A program made the position numbers and the translations under genes. From JBGCED01 sp045106055 (GTDB taxonomy: Bacteria > Pseudomonadota > Alphaproteobacteria > CBDDJK01), in NCBI GenBank assembly GCA_045106055.1, contig JBGCED010000064.1:1-14880 (forward strand): a DNA stretch of 14,880 bases, given 5' to 3'. Below are positions 14,826 through 14,880 of this stretch, in pieces. Within the stretch, counting starts at the first letter, position 1; every line of letters begins with the position of its first letter. The notes under the pieces were generated by a model. That model made no database searches and was not told the origin of the DNA. It saw only the letters and a program-made list of their open reading frames with translations.

Positions 14826-14880
14826 AAAATTAAGATTGAATTAACATTTTTTTTGTGGTATTTATTAAAAATAACAATTT

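Noticed and set aside
14813..14880. Possible SAM riboswitch upstream of metY
   Set aside because: The stretch is short and A+T-rich. I could not fit the SAM-II pseudoknot or any other SAM riboswitch pattern known upstream of methionine genes in alphaproteobacteria.

Overview
The window is an ordinary-looking stretch of bacterial chromosome in which every supported gene lies on the minus strand. It is gene-dense, with no gap over 100 bases between genes. The content points to an alphaproteobacterium: a plant/alphaproteobacterial-type glutamate-cysteine ligase next to rsmE, and a map-radC pair. GC looks moderate, roughly mid-40s percent by eye, with a codon style shared by all genes. I cannot name the genus. 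I see no insertion sequence, phage gene, tRNA, rRNA or CRISPR array.

Layout in the direction of transcription (right to left). Block 1 (14812 to 9949): metY (O-acetylhomoserine sulfhydrylase), a MoeB/ThiF-type E1-like adenylyltransferase, rsmE, gshA and a GNAT acetyltransferase, with gaps of 5, 56, 21 and 0 bases. A bulged hairpin sits between the moeB-like gene and rsmE. The block mixes sulfur assimilation (homocysteine, glutathione, a sulfur-carrier activating enzyme) with rRNA methylation.

Block 2 (9856 to 3882): a candidate promoter, then carA, der, xthA, map, radC and a CaCA-family Ca2+/Na+ antiporter. These are packed with gaps of 3 to 32 bases, one stop/start junction with no gap and one 8-base overlap. 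This is a housekeeping block of pyrimidine/arginine precursor synthesis, ribosome assembly, DNA repair and protein N-terminal maturation. carB is not adjacent.

Block 3 (3787 to the left edge): the two inner-membrane parts of a type I secretion system, an LssB/LapB-like ABC permease/ATPase with a cysteine-less C39-like domain, and a HlyD-family adaptor cut by the window edge. No secreted substrate or TolC partner is in the window.

No clearly new multi-gene system is visible. The points most worth a second look are the metY/MoeB-like pair (a possible protein-thiocarboxylate route to homocysteine), the C10 homopolymer inside the 5' end of carA, the moeB-rsmE hairpin, and the repeat-containing low-complexity ends of the ABC transporter.
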